Shown piece by piece: positions 1 to 10,159 of a stretch of 64,000 nucleotides of DNA (position 1 is its first letter; each line of letters begins with the position of its first letter). The position numbers were made by a program, and so were the translations under genes. Origin of the DNA: Pterobdella sp. o SKG-2022 (lineage: Eukaryota > Annelida > Clitellata > Hirudinida > Piscicolidae); assembly GCA_964035795.1 (NCBI GenBank), contig OZ038323.1, forward strand, positions 124,001 to 188,000. Direction: 5' to 3'. Below the pieces are notes generated by a model. It was not told where the DNA came from, did not search any database, and saw only the letters and a list, made by a program, of their open reading frames with translations.

Positions 1-29
1 ATTCTATTGATCCTAGTTTTGAAAACAAC

Positions 30-158
30 CTTGACAATGGGTAAGATTAGTGTTGACATATCCTTGATGACAATTGCACTGATAAGAGCCAAGAGTGTCG
101 AAACAGGAAGAGATGGCCAGATCACATGAGTGGGTGTTGAGAACACATTCATCAGCAT
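30..158 (-). CDS. calcium-binding EGF-like exon (most 3' in window)
   Basis: This 129-bp internal exon is read on the minus strand. It has an acceptor ending TTTTATAG at its upper edge and a GTTG donor below position 30, so both ends are phase 1. The translation starts DADEC, has six cysteines in the EGF order, and contains CFDTLGSYQCNC, which fits the Asp/Asn beta-hydroxylation pattern of calcium-binding EGF domains. It ends NLTHCQ and so carries an N-glycosylation sequon. The domain would be extracellular or secreted. It is read through in one 113-codon frame with the next upstream exon because the 51-bp intron between them has no stop in that frame. It is diverged from the tandem-array exons. 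The parent protein cannot be named. Confidence 0.8.
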
Positions 159-209
159 CTATAAAACATGATAATTTGGAGATGAAACAAATGATCCTAG
201 AGCACATAC

Positions 210-338
210 TTTCACAGTAGGAAAAATTGACATTCAGATATCCTTGATTGCATTGGCAAAGATAAGATGCATGAATGTTGAGGCAAGTAGATATAGAGAG
301 GTTGCACATGTGCTCAAAAGTGGAACATTCATCGATGT
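210..338 (-). CDS. calcium-binding EGF-like exon
   Basis: This is a 129-bp phase 1-1 exon on the minus strand, with an acceptor ending TTTCAAAG and a GTATGT donor. It encodes DIDEC, six cysteines and CLNIHASYLCQC, which matches the calcium-binding and Asn-hydroxylation pattern. A sequon (NFS) precedes the last cysteine. It lies 51 bp upstream, in gene direction, of the exon ending at 158 and about 70 bp downstream of the exon at 407-532. The very short introns make these three exons a compact cluster. By position it is the partner of the 129-bp exon class seen beside each 126-bp exon elsewhere, but its sequence is far more diverged. Confidence 0.8.
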
Positions 339-406
339 CTTTGAAAGATAGCAAATTGCTTTTTACAAGTTTTGAATGCTTTCATTTATTGCAAAAAATA
401 CTTCAC

Positions 407-532
407 CTGTGCAACTGAAATTGTTAAATTGTTTAAATCCTTTCATACATTTACATGAGTACGATCCCAGTTGATTGGAGCATTTGGAGTTTATTTCGCA
501 TTTGTGGGAGCCCGTGGAGCACTCGTCAATAT
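407..532 (-). CDS. calcium-binding EGF-like exon, 126-bp class
   Basis: This is a 126-bp phase 1-1 exon on the minus strand, with an acceptor ending TTCAAAG and a GTGAAG donor. The peptide starts DIDECSTGSHKC and continues SKCSNQLGSYSCKC, then MKGFKQFN. All six EGF cysteines and the hydroxylation motif are present. It is almost identical to the exons at 4871-4996, 43899-44024 and 47614-47739, so the four belong to one duplicated class here called type I. It differs by ending SCT rather than SCA before the split glycine codon. Confidence 0.85.
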
Positions 533-599
533 CTTTGAATAGTAAAATTAAATCTAATATGCCTTTATTTCATAACTTATATTGAAGAAATAATCATCA

Positions 600-765
600 G
601 CGAGGATGAGATAGGTTCGGTGGGTGGAAGAGTGGTGACTGGAAGGGAGGTGATGGGTAGAAGAGTGGTGGTGGTAGATGGAAGGGTGGTGGTGGGTTGA
701 AGGGTGGTGGTGGGTAGAAGGATTGTTGCAGAAAGTCGCAGTGTCCGAGATGATGTCTATAAAAT
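600..765 (-). repeat. GGTGGGTRGAAG-type degenerate minisatellite with exon-like edge
   Basis: The plus strand carries many variants of GGTGGGTRGAAG and GTGGTGGTGG between about 618 and 722. On the minus strand this reads as an open, His/Pro/Ser/Thr-rich stretch following an AG at about 765 (TTTATAG then ACATCATC), so a decayed exon edge is possible. The same G-rich motif sits just upstream, in gene direction, of the EGF pairs at 4.7-5.0 kb and 43.7-44.0 kb. It therefore seems to have been duplicated with the pairs. I do not call it coding. Confidence 0.55.
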
Positions 766-781
766 GAATACGTTTTGTCAT

Positions 782-1034
782 TTTACATTTTTTATCTAAG
801 TTTAGTAGTTATTTTCAAACTTGAAAAGTTTTCTTGAAGAACATAAAAATATTTAAGTTAATTTTTTTCATAGAATGAGGAGGATTTGAGATACAATCAT
901 TTTTCGAACAGAAAAAATTTTTGACAAATTCATCTTTTTCATTATTCATTCGTATATTATATCAAAAATTCAGAAACACTTCTATTTATGTTACTATAAA
1001 AACATAGATTATTCTATACCAACGAAAACGACGG
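782..1034. other. AT-rich intron sequence, nothing recognised
   Basis: This is low-complexity AT-rich sequence between the minisatellite and an RTE-like fragment. No coding similarity or splice-bounded exon was seen. Confidence 0.5.
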
Positions 1035-1830
1035 CTCTGTTGCATCATCCTTATGTCTGGGATTTTGACTTTTGTGAGAAAAACTGATGATGGACTTCTA
1101 TTTTTTGGCTTAACGCCACACATCCAGCGGATCATGGACTTATCGTTGCGCTGTAGCCTTTGCAAAACAGCAACTACTAAGACCCAGCTTTCACTTAATT
1201 AAATCAACAAAACAAAAAAGAGTGGTTTTCTTAACGACTAGATATTTTTCTTGCAACTGACGAATAATAAAAACTGCGTCAGTCGAGCTTCTACCAGAAA
1301 CAAAGCCAAACTGCATTTCATCAATATCCACCATCTTTCTGATTCGTCGCTCTAGGACGTACTCAACAAATTTTATCACATGATCTGTCAGCTTGAGACC
1401 TCTATAATTCCTTCGATCTAAAGCATCCCCCTTACTTTTGTAGATGCTATCACGCCAATCACCAGAAACTACAGCTTCAGCAATAACTGATTTGATGAGG
1501 GGGGCCAAGACTTCTAATTCTCCAGAGCCAGACGCCTTCAACATTTCAGCCACTATGCCATAAGATATTGATTTTTCGCGACACCATTTTTTTAATGACA
1601 TTACAGATCTGTGATAGTGTGACAGGAGAAGGGCCAAGGATCGGTGAAACAAAAGAAAGAGACTCGCTAGACCAATCGAACTCAACATTTGATAGCCTTT
1701 TATGATGTTCAACCCAGGCATTCATTTTTTGAGCTTCACTTAAAGTGAGTTCACCAGCATCATTTCTGACACATTTACTACCTATTACATCAAAATGACG
1801 ACTGTCCATCTGCCAGATGAAAAAAATCAA
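1035..1830 (-). mobile_element. RTE-like LINE fragment, internally deleted pseudogene
   Basis: The minus strand encodes, over two frames, the region before and into the reverse transcriptase. It shows SEAQKMNAWVEHHKRLSNVE, then GDWRDSIYKSKGD, NYRGLKLTDHVIK, RIRKMVDIDEMQFGF and LFCFVDL. These match the fingers and motif A approach of RTE-type elements. At about 1185 it jumps straight to a C-terminal piece (LQRNDKSMIRWMCGVKPK), so the catalytic core is missing. A GATGATG run near the low end resembles the trinucleotide tail of such LINEs. It lies in an intron of the EGF gene in the same orientation. It is a non-functional relic. Confidence 0.75.
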
Positions 1831-2130
1831 AACTTCTTCCAGAAGTCAAAAAGTCACTTTAGCAGCACTTTGATACAGACTGCACGAAAACTTTAGAGAC
1901 TTAGAGAATGGGTTCGAAATGAACATATGATTAGTTTCTTTTAGCACAATCGACCGAGAAAAGGAACTGTGAAAATAAACAAAAGAAGAAATTAAAACAT
2001 GCCCAAAATTTTAGGATCATGAAAAACTAACGAGAATTTTTTTAATTAAAATTTTTGGAAATGTTTTCATGAATTATTTTCGGAATTTTTCTATTAAAAA
2101 TATTTTTTTTTACATTTTATCAAAAATTTT
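1831..2130. other. AT-rich intron sequence, nothing recognised
   Basis: This stretch is poly-A/poly-T rich, with no exon or element that I could support. Confidence 0.4.
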
Positions 2131-2225
2131 TAAAAAGTGATTGCAAAGATTTAAAGTGATTGCAAAGATTTGAAAAGTGATTGCAAAGATTTGAAAAGTG
2201 ATTTCAGAGATTTTAAAAGTGATCG
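2131..2225 (+). repeat. short tandem repeat, about 20-bp unit
   Basis: Four imperfect units of AAGTGATTGCAAAGATTTGA lie directly before the Penelope-like element. They may belong to its terminal region, but that is not shown. Confidence 0.6.
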
Positions 2226-2379
2226 AAAAACCCTATTTATCTGCTGCTGAAATAGCTGCAAAAAATTTAGCAAATTCTGGTTATCCAGAAAAGTGAAAAA
2301 CTTCGTTAAGATGTTGCGAAGGTTTTGCACAAAACTGTTTATATGAAAAACCCTTCTAACCTCACAAATCATGAAAAAA

Positions 2380-4065
2380 AGATCTCAGATTTTTGAAGGA
2401 AAAGATAAAAAATAAAGAGATTGCATTAGTTCCAAAAAACAAAGGAACAGGGTTTGTTCTTCATCTTGAAGTTTTAAAAAATAAATCTTTGCAAGCCTTC
2501 AAAAAGATAGTGTGGAAATAATGACACTACAAAAAGATTGGAAACCACATTACAAAAAAGTTGCTAGAGCTCAAAAAAAAGAAAAAAATACCTGAAAAAG
2601 AATATAAACAAAGATATCCTTCTGGTTCTCTTACTCCAATAGCATACCCATTGATAAAAGCACACAAGCCTAATAAAAACTACCCCAGCCAAAACATAAT
2701 CTCACCATGGTAGCCCTCAAGAGGCGCTTGCATCCTACCTTGTACCATTTATATTGCCAATAATACAAGATTCCACGCACATTTGCAAAAATGCTACGAA
2801 ACTTGTTGAAAGCTTAAAAGATATATCAATTAAAGATGATGAATATCTAGTTAGCTTCGACGCAAAAGCGCTATTTCCGTCAATCCCACTGCAAAAATGT
2901 GTAGAAATAATCGCCATAAACTGAAAAGAGATATGGATTTGAAGAAACGAACAATACTCACACCTAGTGACATAAAAGATCTCATAAATCTTTGCATTTC
3001 GTCTTAGGACTTTCTATACGACAATAAGCACCATACCACGCATGACTCCGGACCCATTAGCCTCAGCCTAATGGTGACTATTGCCCAAGTGTGGATGGAC
3101 CACACTATAAATAAATCAATGAAAATTCAAAAAAAAAAAGAAATATCAAAGCACCGCGAGCCCTTAAGGTCTACATGGACGACACATTCGGGATCATGCA
3201 AAAAAACAACAACATTAATACACACTCAGAGTTCATAAATATTTTGAACGAAGTAGACGCAAAAATAATTTTTACTTGTGAGATAGAAGTAAATTCTAAA
3301 ATCCCATTCTTGGACACATTATTCATCAGAGAAAAAGATGTGAGTTTATCGACAACAGTTTACCGGAAACCAGCACACACAGGGCTAACAATAAACCCTC
3401 AATCCAGTCTGAACCCCAATATATGGCTAGGAATGCTCAAAGGAGCTCTATCCCGAGCCTACAAGTTATGTTCAAATTAACTAGTTTTAAAAAAAAATTG
3501 ATTTTCTAATAAAAAAACTTTGAAGACAATGGCTATAACAGAAAAAAATCATACCAAATTGCCTAAACATATAAACCCAAAAAATCAGATCCACCAATAA
3601 AAACAGGTTACAATTTAAAGTCGAAAAGTATACAAAAAGCCAAAATAGAGAAAATAACAAAAAATAAGAAGCATATTACATGGGTCTCAATGCCTTACAT
3701 CCCATATATGAATCAACAGTTTAAAAAATCATTCACCAATAACAGTGTGTCTTTCCATTCCTCTTCTGGTCCCAAACTAAGAAACATTTTTTGTGTTGCA
3801 AATAAAACAAAACACAATAGATTGGATAAAAAGGGGATATACAAACTAAAATGTTTGTGCAATCTTGAAAAGTGTTACATTGGGCAAACAAGGGTCAATA
3901 TAAAGACCCGGATGAAACAACAAGAAGATGTAACATCAAATAAGAACTCAAACACAATTTCAGGTATAAGCAAGCATGCACAAGAATATTCCAAGGGAAA
4001 AGTTGACTGGGATTAGCCAGTGATCTTGAAAACAATAATTGAAAAAAAATAAAGCATCCTTTCAA
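2380..4065 (+). mobile_element. Penelope-like retroelement with GIY-YIG endonuclease, degenerate
   Basis: The plus strand holds a broken reverse transcriptase followed by a GIY-YIG nuclease, the domain order of Penelope-like elements. Visible pieces include LVSFDAKALFPSIPL near 2850-2890 (motif A region), a GPISLSLMV-like motif B near 3050, and VYMDDTFGIM at about 3170-3195, the YxDD catalytic box. After the TTVYRKPAHTG segment (about 3355) and a gap come PYIPYMNQQFKK and GIYKLKCLCNLEKCYIGQT at about 3835-3890, with the GIY and YIG signatures intact. Stops and frameshifts lie between these pieces, so no full protein can be made. It lies in the EGF gene intron, antisense to the gene. Confidence 0.85.
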
Positions 4066-4389
4066 ATGAAACTATTAATATCGGAGAGCCTGGAGATAAA
4101 AAAAAAATAAATCGGTAAGCAATGGCTACATAGTTGCCATATAGTTACTCATAGTAGCAGGTGGAAACAAGGGCCTGGGACCCAATACTGATGATGTTGC
4201 AAAAATTAGACAATAAGAACTTGGAAAAAGCAAAAAAGCGGAGACATGGAGATTAATTTCTCTACATCAGAAAAAATTTTTCTTTGAAGTTACAAATTAA
4301 CATTGAAATAATAGCATTGAAAACTAAGTTGTTTCTAAATTAGTTAATAAACAAATTTTATGACTTATAGCCTTTGTTTAAACTCCTTT
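4066..4389. other. intron sequence after the Penelope-like element
   Basis: The stretch up to about 4190 may still be the decayed 3' end of the Penelope-like element. The rest is AT-rich and carries no recognised feature. Confidence 0.4.
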
Positions 4390-4550
4390 ATAACCATAAT
4401 TACTAAATAAGCTTTTTTACGCTAATGATTTAGGATATTGCTAAACTTATTGAAAATTATAGCTATTTCTTTTACTCAATAAATCGACGTAAAAAATTGT
4501 CAAATATTATTAATAAGTAAATGTAAGATATCTCTTAAAAGTTAGAAGTT
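4390..4550 (-). repeat. dispersed repeat, inverted copy of 7165-7300
   Basis: Read in reverse complement, this stretch aligns with 7165-7300. Shared words are a TTATTGAG stretch, TAGCTATAATTTTC, ATAAGTTTAGC and CATTAGCG, in the same order with similar spacing. No coding capacity or clear terminal repeats are seen. It may be a non-autonomous element or duplicated intron sequence. Confidence 0.6.
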
Positions 4551-4671
4551 AGTAATATATATATAATTGCTTCTAAATCAAGACCCATTGTATCTTTGCA
4601 CAGAAAAACACAACTCTTTCTAAATTCTACTACAATTTCAGTCAACTGAAAGAAACAGAACGTAAGGTCGC

Positions 4672-4800
4672 CTTCACAAGTTAATTTGTCTTTGTTTTTG
4701 TATCCCTCTTTGCATTGGCATTCATAAGAGCCATTCAGATTCTTATATTTTGAGTTAGATAAACTGCATTTATGCGAATTGGTCGAACATTCGTCGATGT
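4672..4800 (-). pseudogene. EGF-like exon with lost third cysteine and GC donor
   Basis: This 129-bp exon belongs to the class seen at 43702-43830 and 47417-47545 (ends NKDKLTCE). The acceptor ends TCGAAG. Two defects are visible. The codon for the third EGF cysteine is TAT, giving SNSKYKNLNGSY where the sister exons have SNSKCKNLNGSY. The base after GAAG is GC (GCGACC) rather than GT. A GC donor can work in animals, but the flanking bases are poor. An unpaired cysteine would disrupt the domain. The frame is otherwise open. It may be a decaying exon. Confidence 0.7.
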
Positions 4801-4870
4801 CTTCGAAAGATATTAAATTGCTTTTTACACCTCTAAAATGCTTTTTATTTATTGCAAAAAAATACTTTAC

Positions 4871-4996
4871 CTGCGCAACTGAACTTGTTAAATTGTTTAA
4901 ATCCTCTCATACATTTACATGAGTACGATCCCAATTGATTGGAGCATTTGGAGTGTATGCCGCATTTGTGAGAGTCCGTGGAACACTCGTCAATAT
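4871..4996 (-). CDS. calcium-binding EGF-like exon, 126-bp class
   Basis: This is a type I exon: 126 bp, phase 1-1, acceptor ending TTCGAAG, donor GTAAAG. The peptide runs DIDECSTDSHKCGIHSKC, then SNQLGSYSCKC and MRGFKQFNKFSC. All six cysteines and the hydroxylation motif are intact, unlike its neighbour at 4672-4800. The 70-bp intron to that neighbour has the same length as in the pairs at 43.7-44.0 kb and close to that at 47.4-47.7 kb, which supports duplication of the pair as a block. Upstream in gene direction is a 9.4-kb intron, then the tandem array. Confidence 0.85.
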
Positions 4997-5079
4997 CTTC
5001 GAATAATAAAAGATAATTCAATACGCACATACTTTCATAGCTTCTATCACAGAAATAATCATCGTTGATAAAAGGAGAG

Positions 5080-5140
5080 GGTCAGTGGGTGGAAAGGTGG
5101 TTGGTGGAAGAGTGGTTGCGGAATGTCGTAGTGTTAGTGA
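5080..5140 (-). repeat. short GGTGGGTGGAAG-type minisatellite
   Basis: This is a short stretch with AGTGGGTGGAAAGGTGG and related units. It is the counterpart of the longer run at 600-765, sitting at the same place relative to an EGF exon pair. Confidence 0.55.
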
Positions 5141-5383
5141 TGATAACCATAATAATAATAAGTTGGCCGTTGATATTTTTTGAAGTTTTTCAACTATTTC
5201 AAAATTGATTTATTTAATGAAAATAGGTTCGTACGTTTGATAAAACACATTTCTTCTTTTGTTGAAAAAAATCAATAGCAAAAAATATTCAAAAATTGTT
5301 GCTCTATAAGGGATTTTTAAACAACAAAAAACACAAAAAACAATCTCAAAATAAAATTTTCAAAAATAAAAGAAAAGAAGTTA

Positions 5384-6860
5384 CTAAAATGAATCCCGAC
5401 GAAACTTTCCACCTCCTTCTTGCCGCGGAGAAACAAGCAACGCGTTCTTCAATTAGAGATCAGAATTAGATAGAAAAACTTGTTTCTGGGTCTCAATCTT
5501 GTCATTATAAGTAGAAACTGGTATCTTAGTAGATTCCAAAACGGCATGCTTCTCATTCCTGGTTCTTCAGATTTATCAAAAAAGCAAAAGAAACAAATGG
5601 ACGAAAAGAAAAGGAAGTTATTTACTGTTATTATTACGTTCTCGAAAAACCATGCTCAAGCAACAACACTAATGATTCGATTTGGTGCAGAAGTAACATC
5701 GGAAGTGAAAAAAAGTCAATATAGATTCTAATAAATTAGCTAACCAAAGAAGCTACATGCTAAAAAATAAAAGACTGACTGAAGCCGAATAAGAAATTAT
5801 CAAAGAGAAGGCTATAAGCGATGCAAGAAAAAGCTACAGCATATAAACTACTGGAAAGAGCATAGCAAAAATAACAAGAAGCAGTGGAAACTTAAAAAAA
5901 AAAATAAAAAATAAAAAAATGATTAGCAATTATGATGGTGAATTCATAGAAATGGCTATGGATAATGAGTTTGAAGGTTATGAACAATGGGGGTGAAGGT
6001 GTAGGAATGGTTACTGACAAGGATGATAAATTCGTTGATAAGGTTCAACGTAAAGAAAACGAAAATGAGTTAATTTCTGATGTTGAGTTTAGAACAAACG
6101 AAACAAACATGATAAGCGTTGATCAAATGAAAAAAGAAATTACAGAAGAGTTTTTTTATGCTTCATTAAATGAAAGAAAAACTCTGATAAAAATTTGTCA
6201 TGCTCAAAAATTCAAAAAGGTGCTTCAGGTCGGAAATGAAGCCTTAAAACATATTTGTGCAAAGTTGAGACCAGATTTGACTGAATTGAACAAGCTTGTT
6301 TACGCAACAGCCAAAGCTATTGGAAAAAACTGCGGGGTGATAACAAAACACTGAAAATTGGTACGAGCATAAACCAGAGTTAGTGACAGAAGGGCCTGGC
6401 TTCAGTATACTGTGGGACTTCCCTATACACACTGACAGAACCATTTAAGCCAACCGTATTGACATCGTGCTCAAAAACAGAACCGACAACACTTGCTAAC
6501 TCATTGACATGAGTGTGTCTTCAGATAAGAATGTGTCAGCGAAAGTATCTGAAAAACTGTCAAAATTCAAAGATTTGAAAATTGAGATCGCAAAGATGTG
6601 GCACATGAAGGTGAAAACTATTCCAGTGATAGTTAGTGCATTGGGAGTGATCAAGAAAGGTACTGAAGATTATTTGAATGGTATTCCTTGTAGCCCTTCT
6701 CTCCGAGAAGTACAGAAGATAGTAATAACGAGCACTGCCCATGTGTTAAGAAAAGCATTATCGATAACAGAATAACAGTTTATTTCAGTCATCATAGGTT
6801 GCTGGTAGCAACCCGATGTTTGATCTGAAGTAGAAGCAAATCAAAGAGAAGATAATAATA
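5384..6860 (+). mobile_element. restriction-endonuclease-type LINE, internally deleted copy
   Basis: This is the same family as the element at 10160-13630. The N-terminal region is at 5391-5465 (AAEKQATRSSIRDQ, matching AVEQGTRPSVSDQ in the larger copy). The ORF at 5965-6354 includes LTELNKLVYATAKAIGKNCG. At about 6355 the frame jumps to the C-terminal restriction-like endonuclease domain: NWYEHKPELVTEGPGFSILW, a degraded RPD box (ANRIDIV), LIDMSV, then KLSKFKDLKIEIAKMW and a terminal GTAHVLRKALSI ending near 6773. About 2 kb with the whole reverse transcriptase is absent. Two in-frame stops interrupt the endonuclease part. The 3' UTR motif GATGTTTGATCT and an AATAATAA tail (6855) match the larger copy. 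Confidence 0.85.
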
Positions 6861-6954
6861 AAAAGCATAATAATAAGAATGTCGGTTAGCGTTGTTCGGG
6901 CTCCGTTGATTAATGATTTATTGTAACAAAGTGTTATTTATTTGCAAAAAAGTT

Positions 6955-7005
6955 TATATTTTATATATATATATATATTACATATAAATTTATATATATT
7001 TAAAT
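6955..7005. repeat. TA-rich microsatellite
   Basis: This is a (TA)n run and related AT repeats in an intron. Confidence 0.8.
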
Positions 7006-7164
7006 CGAGTAAAGAACAAATTTTAAGCATAATTTACTGAAAAATCAAAAGTATTTAAATAATAATAAAGTTTTGCTAGTCAGCTTGGTATTGCATCAAA
7101 AAAAACTTGATTCAAACACGGATAAGTACGAAATGTTGCAAGAAAAGTAAAAATTTATTTAACT

Positions 7165-7335
7165 TTTCAGAGACATCCTAATGTACTTATAAGCAATATC
7201 AACAGTTTTCAACGTCAATTTATTTATTGAGCAAAAAGTAGCTATAATTTTCGATAAGTTTAGCCTCATCATAAAACATTAGCGAAAAAACAGGCACTTC
7301 GCGATTACGCAAGAGTATTGAATGGCAAGCCTATA
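7165..7335 (+). repeat. dispersed repeat, partner of 4390-4550 and 14091-14130
   Basis: The first part (to about 7300) is an inverted copy of 4390-4550. The last part (7290-7330, containing CACTTCGCG, TTACGCAA and GTATTGAAT) is a direct copy of 14091-14130 at roughly 33 of 38 positions. Both direct copies follow a 3' end of the restriction-endonuclease-type LINE, by 430-460 bp. No ORF is present. Confidence 0.55.
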
Positions 7336-7935
7336 GATCCTAGTTATTTTTTTTTAATGGTCATATCTAAGAAAACTTACATTAAATTAAATTGTATTTA
7401 AAGTTCATAATACTCAGTGGTCTAGAAGCTCCTGAAGTTGATGCCACTATAATCATACTCGTCATTGATTTGATTTGTCTATGTAATTATGTAATCTAAA
7501 GTTAAAAAGATTATTTTTAAAAAAACAATGGAGTTTAGATATGCTTTAATTATGCTGTAAATTATCTATTCAATAAAGGTTCAAAGATTGTCTTTTTGCA
7601 CTTGTACGTATTTCAAAATTTCAATCAAAGTTGGATAACTTTTATAAAAGATGGCCGCTGTATAAACAAGTGACCAGCAATTAAAGAGCTACAAATAGAT
7701 CTAACAACAAAGAAAGTATAAAGCCTAAAAATAATAATAATAAGCTTTAAAAAAAATAATTAATAATTAAAATAAGAAATACTAAAATTATAAATAAGTG
7801 CAATAATAAAATATCAATAAAAAATGAAATAATAAAAATAATTAAAAAATTGAAAAACAAACAATCAAACCAAACTCACAAGGAAAGAAAACAACAAACG
7901 ACCTTCAAAAATTTCAACAAATCAGATATCAATAA
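7336..7935. other. AT-rich intron sequence, nothing recognised
   Basis: The stretch contains short AAT-type runs and no supported exon or element. Confidence 0.4.
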
Positions 7936-7990
7936 AATGAAAGAATCCCGCATCGTTCTTTTCGCGGTCAAACTGATATAGATTTAGAAC
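7936..7990 (+). mobile_element. 5' scrap of the restriction-endonuclease-type LINE
   Basis: The words CCCGCATCGT and TTCGCGGTC recur here as in 10428-10455 and, weakly, 5394-5440. Translation gives SRIVLFAVK against SRIVLPAVEQ in the large copy. The similarity stops after about 35 bp, and an Asn-rich open stretch plus an AAT microsatellite follow. It is probably a small 5' remnant of a third copy. Confidence 0.5.
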
Positions 7991-8039
7991 AAATTAAAGA
8001 ACAGGTCATAAATGATACCCAAAAAGAAAATAATAGAGA

Positions 8040-8199
8040 TAATACCAATAAATACGGTAATATGAATAAAAATCGAAAAAATAATAATAAAAATCATAAT
8101 AATATTGATGATGGTGATAATAGTGATAAAAATAAGGGTAATAATGATAATAGCAATAACAATAATAATAGTAATAATGATAAGAATAATAATAAAATA

Positions 8200-8267
<68 letters not shown>

Positions 8268-8282
8268 TAATAATAATAATAT
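8040..8282. repeat. AAT/AATA microsatellite region
   Basis: These are imperfect AATAAT runs, purest at 8205-8280. The antisense poly-Tyr/Leu/Ile reading frame here is an artefact of the repeat. Confidence 0.9.
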
Positions 8283-8283
8283 A

Positions 8284-10070
8284 ACAATTCTAGATAATCT
8301 TGATAACTATTTCAATTTTAATAATGTAGAAATTAATGATATTCTCTTTAGGTTAAAGTAAATAAATAAATCACATTCTAATTTATGGATTGAACTATGC
8401 TTGTTTCCAAACTATTATATTATATAATACTCAATATTTTGTCAATTCAATTAATATGTCCTTTAAAGAAGGTGTATTACCGGGAATTTTAAAAAATAGT
8501 AAAATTATACCTATTTTAAAAATAAAAGTAATAAACAAGACTTAAACAATTATAGACCAATTACAATAATTCCTATATTTTCAAAAATTATAGAAAAACT
8601 TGCCCATAACTAAATTTATAATTTTTAGACAATAATAAACTAATTAACAACAACCAATATGGATTTCTTAAAAATAAATCAACAAACTTATGCTTAGATA
8701 TGTCTAAATATGATATTTTAAAAACTTGGAATTAAAAAATTTTTATATCAGTATTTTTTTTGATTTGTCTAAGGCTTTTGATTTATTATTTGAAAAACTT
8801 CATAGACTTAATTTTTCATTTTTATCGATTAAGTGGATAGAATCTTATATGAAAAACAGAAATCAAGTGGTTGATTTAAATGGGGTATAATCCAAACCTT
8901 TGATTAAATCTAGGGGAGTTCCTGAAGCTCAATATTAGGTCCTTTACTATTTATCTTATTTATTAACGATTTTTCTATCAATAATAATAAATATGGTACA
9001 CTCATTTATGCAGATGATACTCTTATTTCTTTTCCTATTACTAATGATAATTATGAACAGATAAATAATGATATTAATAATGAATTAAATAGTATTAATA
9101 ATTGGTTCAAAAATAATTACCTTATAGCCAATACAAAACTTATTATACTGTTTTCAAAAATATTAATACTAATTTCAATATAAACAATCTAAATTTTTTA
9201 TTAGATAACAAACCTATTAATTATAAAATCACTTTTAAATACCTGGTATATTATTTGATAATAATTCAAGTTTTAAACATCATATTAACTATCTAGTGAA
9301 TAAATTATATAAAATAAAGAGTAAAATATTTTTCTTAAAAAAGACTTATGAACTAAATACTAAAACTCTCTTTTTTACCCACATATTAATTATTGGAACA
9401 TTGTTTGGGCATGTAATTATAAATCTAATATACAAAAAATTCAAACACTACAAAACTTAACAACCAGAACTATCTTGAAATATTCTTTTGATAAACATAT
9501 TAATTATAAAGATTCAGAAATATTGAATATAAATAACATAAATATATTACACACCTTAATATTTAGTTTTAAACGTATAAATAATCTTCTTCCTGACTCT
9601 TTCTCTAATTTCTTTAACACTAGGACCTATAACTACAATATAAGAAATAACAACAATTTAATCATAGAAAAATATAGAACTAATAAAAAGAAATTATCTT
9701 TAAGAGTAAAAGTTGCTAAATTCTGGAATTAACAGATAATCTTAAATCCTTAAAATCATTGAAATTATTCAAAACTCTTGTGAAAAAATATATTCTGAAC
9801 AGCTCCAAATTATAAATCTAGCCTATTGCCTTATTTTTTGTTTCATTCGATTTGAATTCTTTGTTTTGTTTTTTTATGCCTTTTTATTTACGGTACATCA
9901 TTATACCCTTGAAAGGCATGTTTTATTAATTTGATTTGTTTCCATTTAAGCCATTTTCTTTTATTCTTATAAGTTGTTTTAATTAGTTATGTTATTCACT
10001 TCACTTCAACTTTTTGAGTTTCATGTAGTTGTTTATATCAATAAAAGAATTGTGTTTAAAAAAAGAATAA
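8284..10070 (+). mobile_element. LINE-A: APE-type LINE (Jockey/CR1-like) reverse transcriptase, decayed
   Basis: Frameshifted reverse transcriptase blocks appear in order. NNYRPITIIPIFSKIIEKL lies near 8550 and NNNQYGFLKNKSTN near 8655. FFDLSKAFD (motif A) lies near 8760, and GVP with SILGPLLFILFINDF (motif B) near 8920-8970. LIYADDTLISF (catalytic YADD) lies near 9005-9035. The thumb and C-terminal part end in FWN at about 9730. A 3' UTR with AATAAA and an A-run follows near 10040-10060. The C-terminal part resembles that at 53373-53615, so both copies belong to one family. No endonuclease is visible here, so it is 5' truncated, and many stops rule out function. It lies antisense in the 9.4-kb intron. 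Confidence 0.8.
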
Positions 10071-10150
10071 ATAAATAAATAATAATAATAATAACAACAA
10101 TAATAATAAAAACAACAACAACAACAAAAACAACAATAATAATATAAATA
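10071..10150. repeat. AAT/AAC microsatellite
   Basis: AATAATAAC and AACAAC runs separate the LINE-A tail from the next element. Confidence 0.85.
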
Positions 10151-10159
10151 AGATAACGA

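Noticed and set aside
554..781. Antisense His/Pro/Ser/Thr-rich frame as a protein linker
   Set aside because: It reads a degenerate minisatellite; the possible acceptor is noted, but no donor or conserved frame is seen in the sister blocks.
5480..5731. 83-codon plus-strand frame as an independent gene
   Set aside because: It lies within the decayed N-terminal region of the R2/NeSL-like LINE copy and has no match of its own.
8006..8287. Antisense open frame rich in Tyr, Ile and Leu
   Set aside because: It is a translation of an AAT microsatellite.
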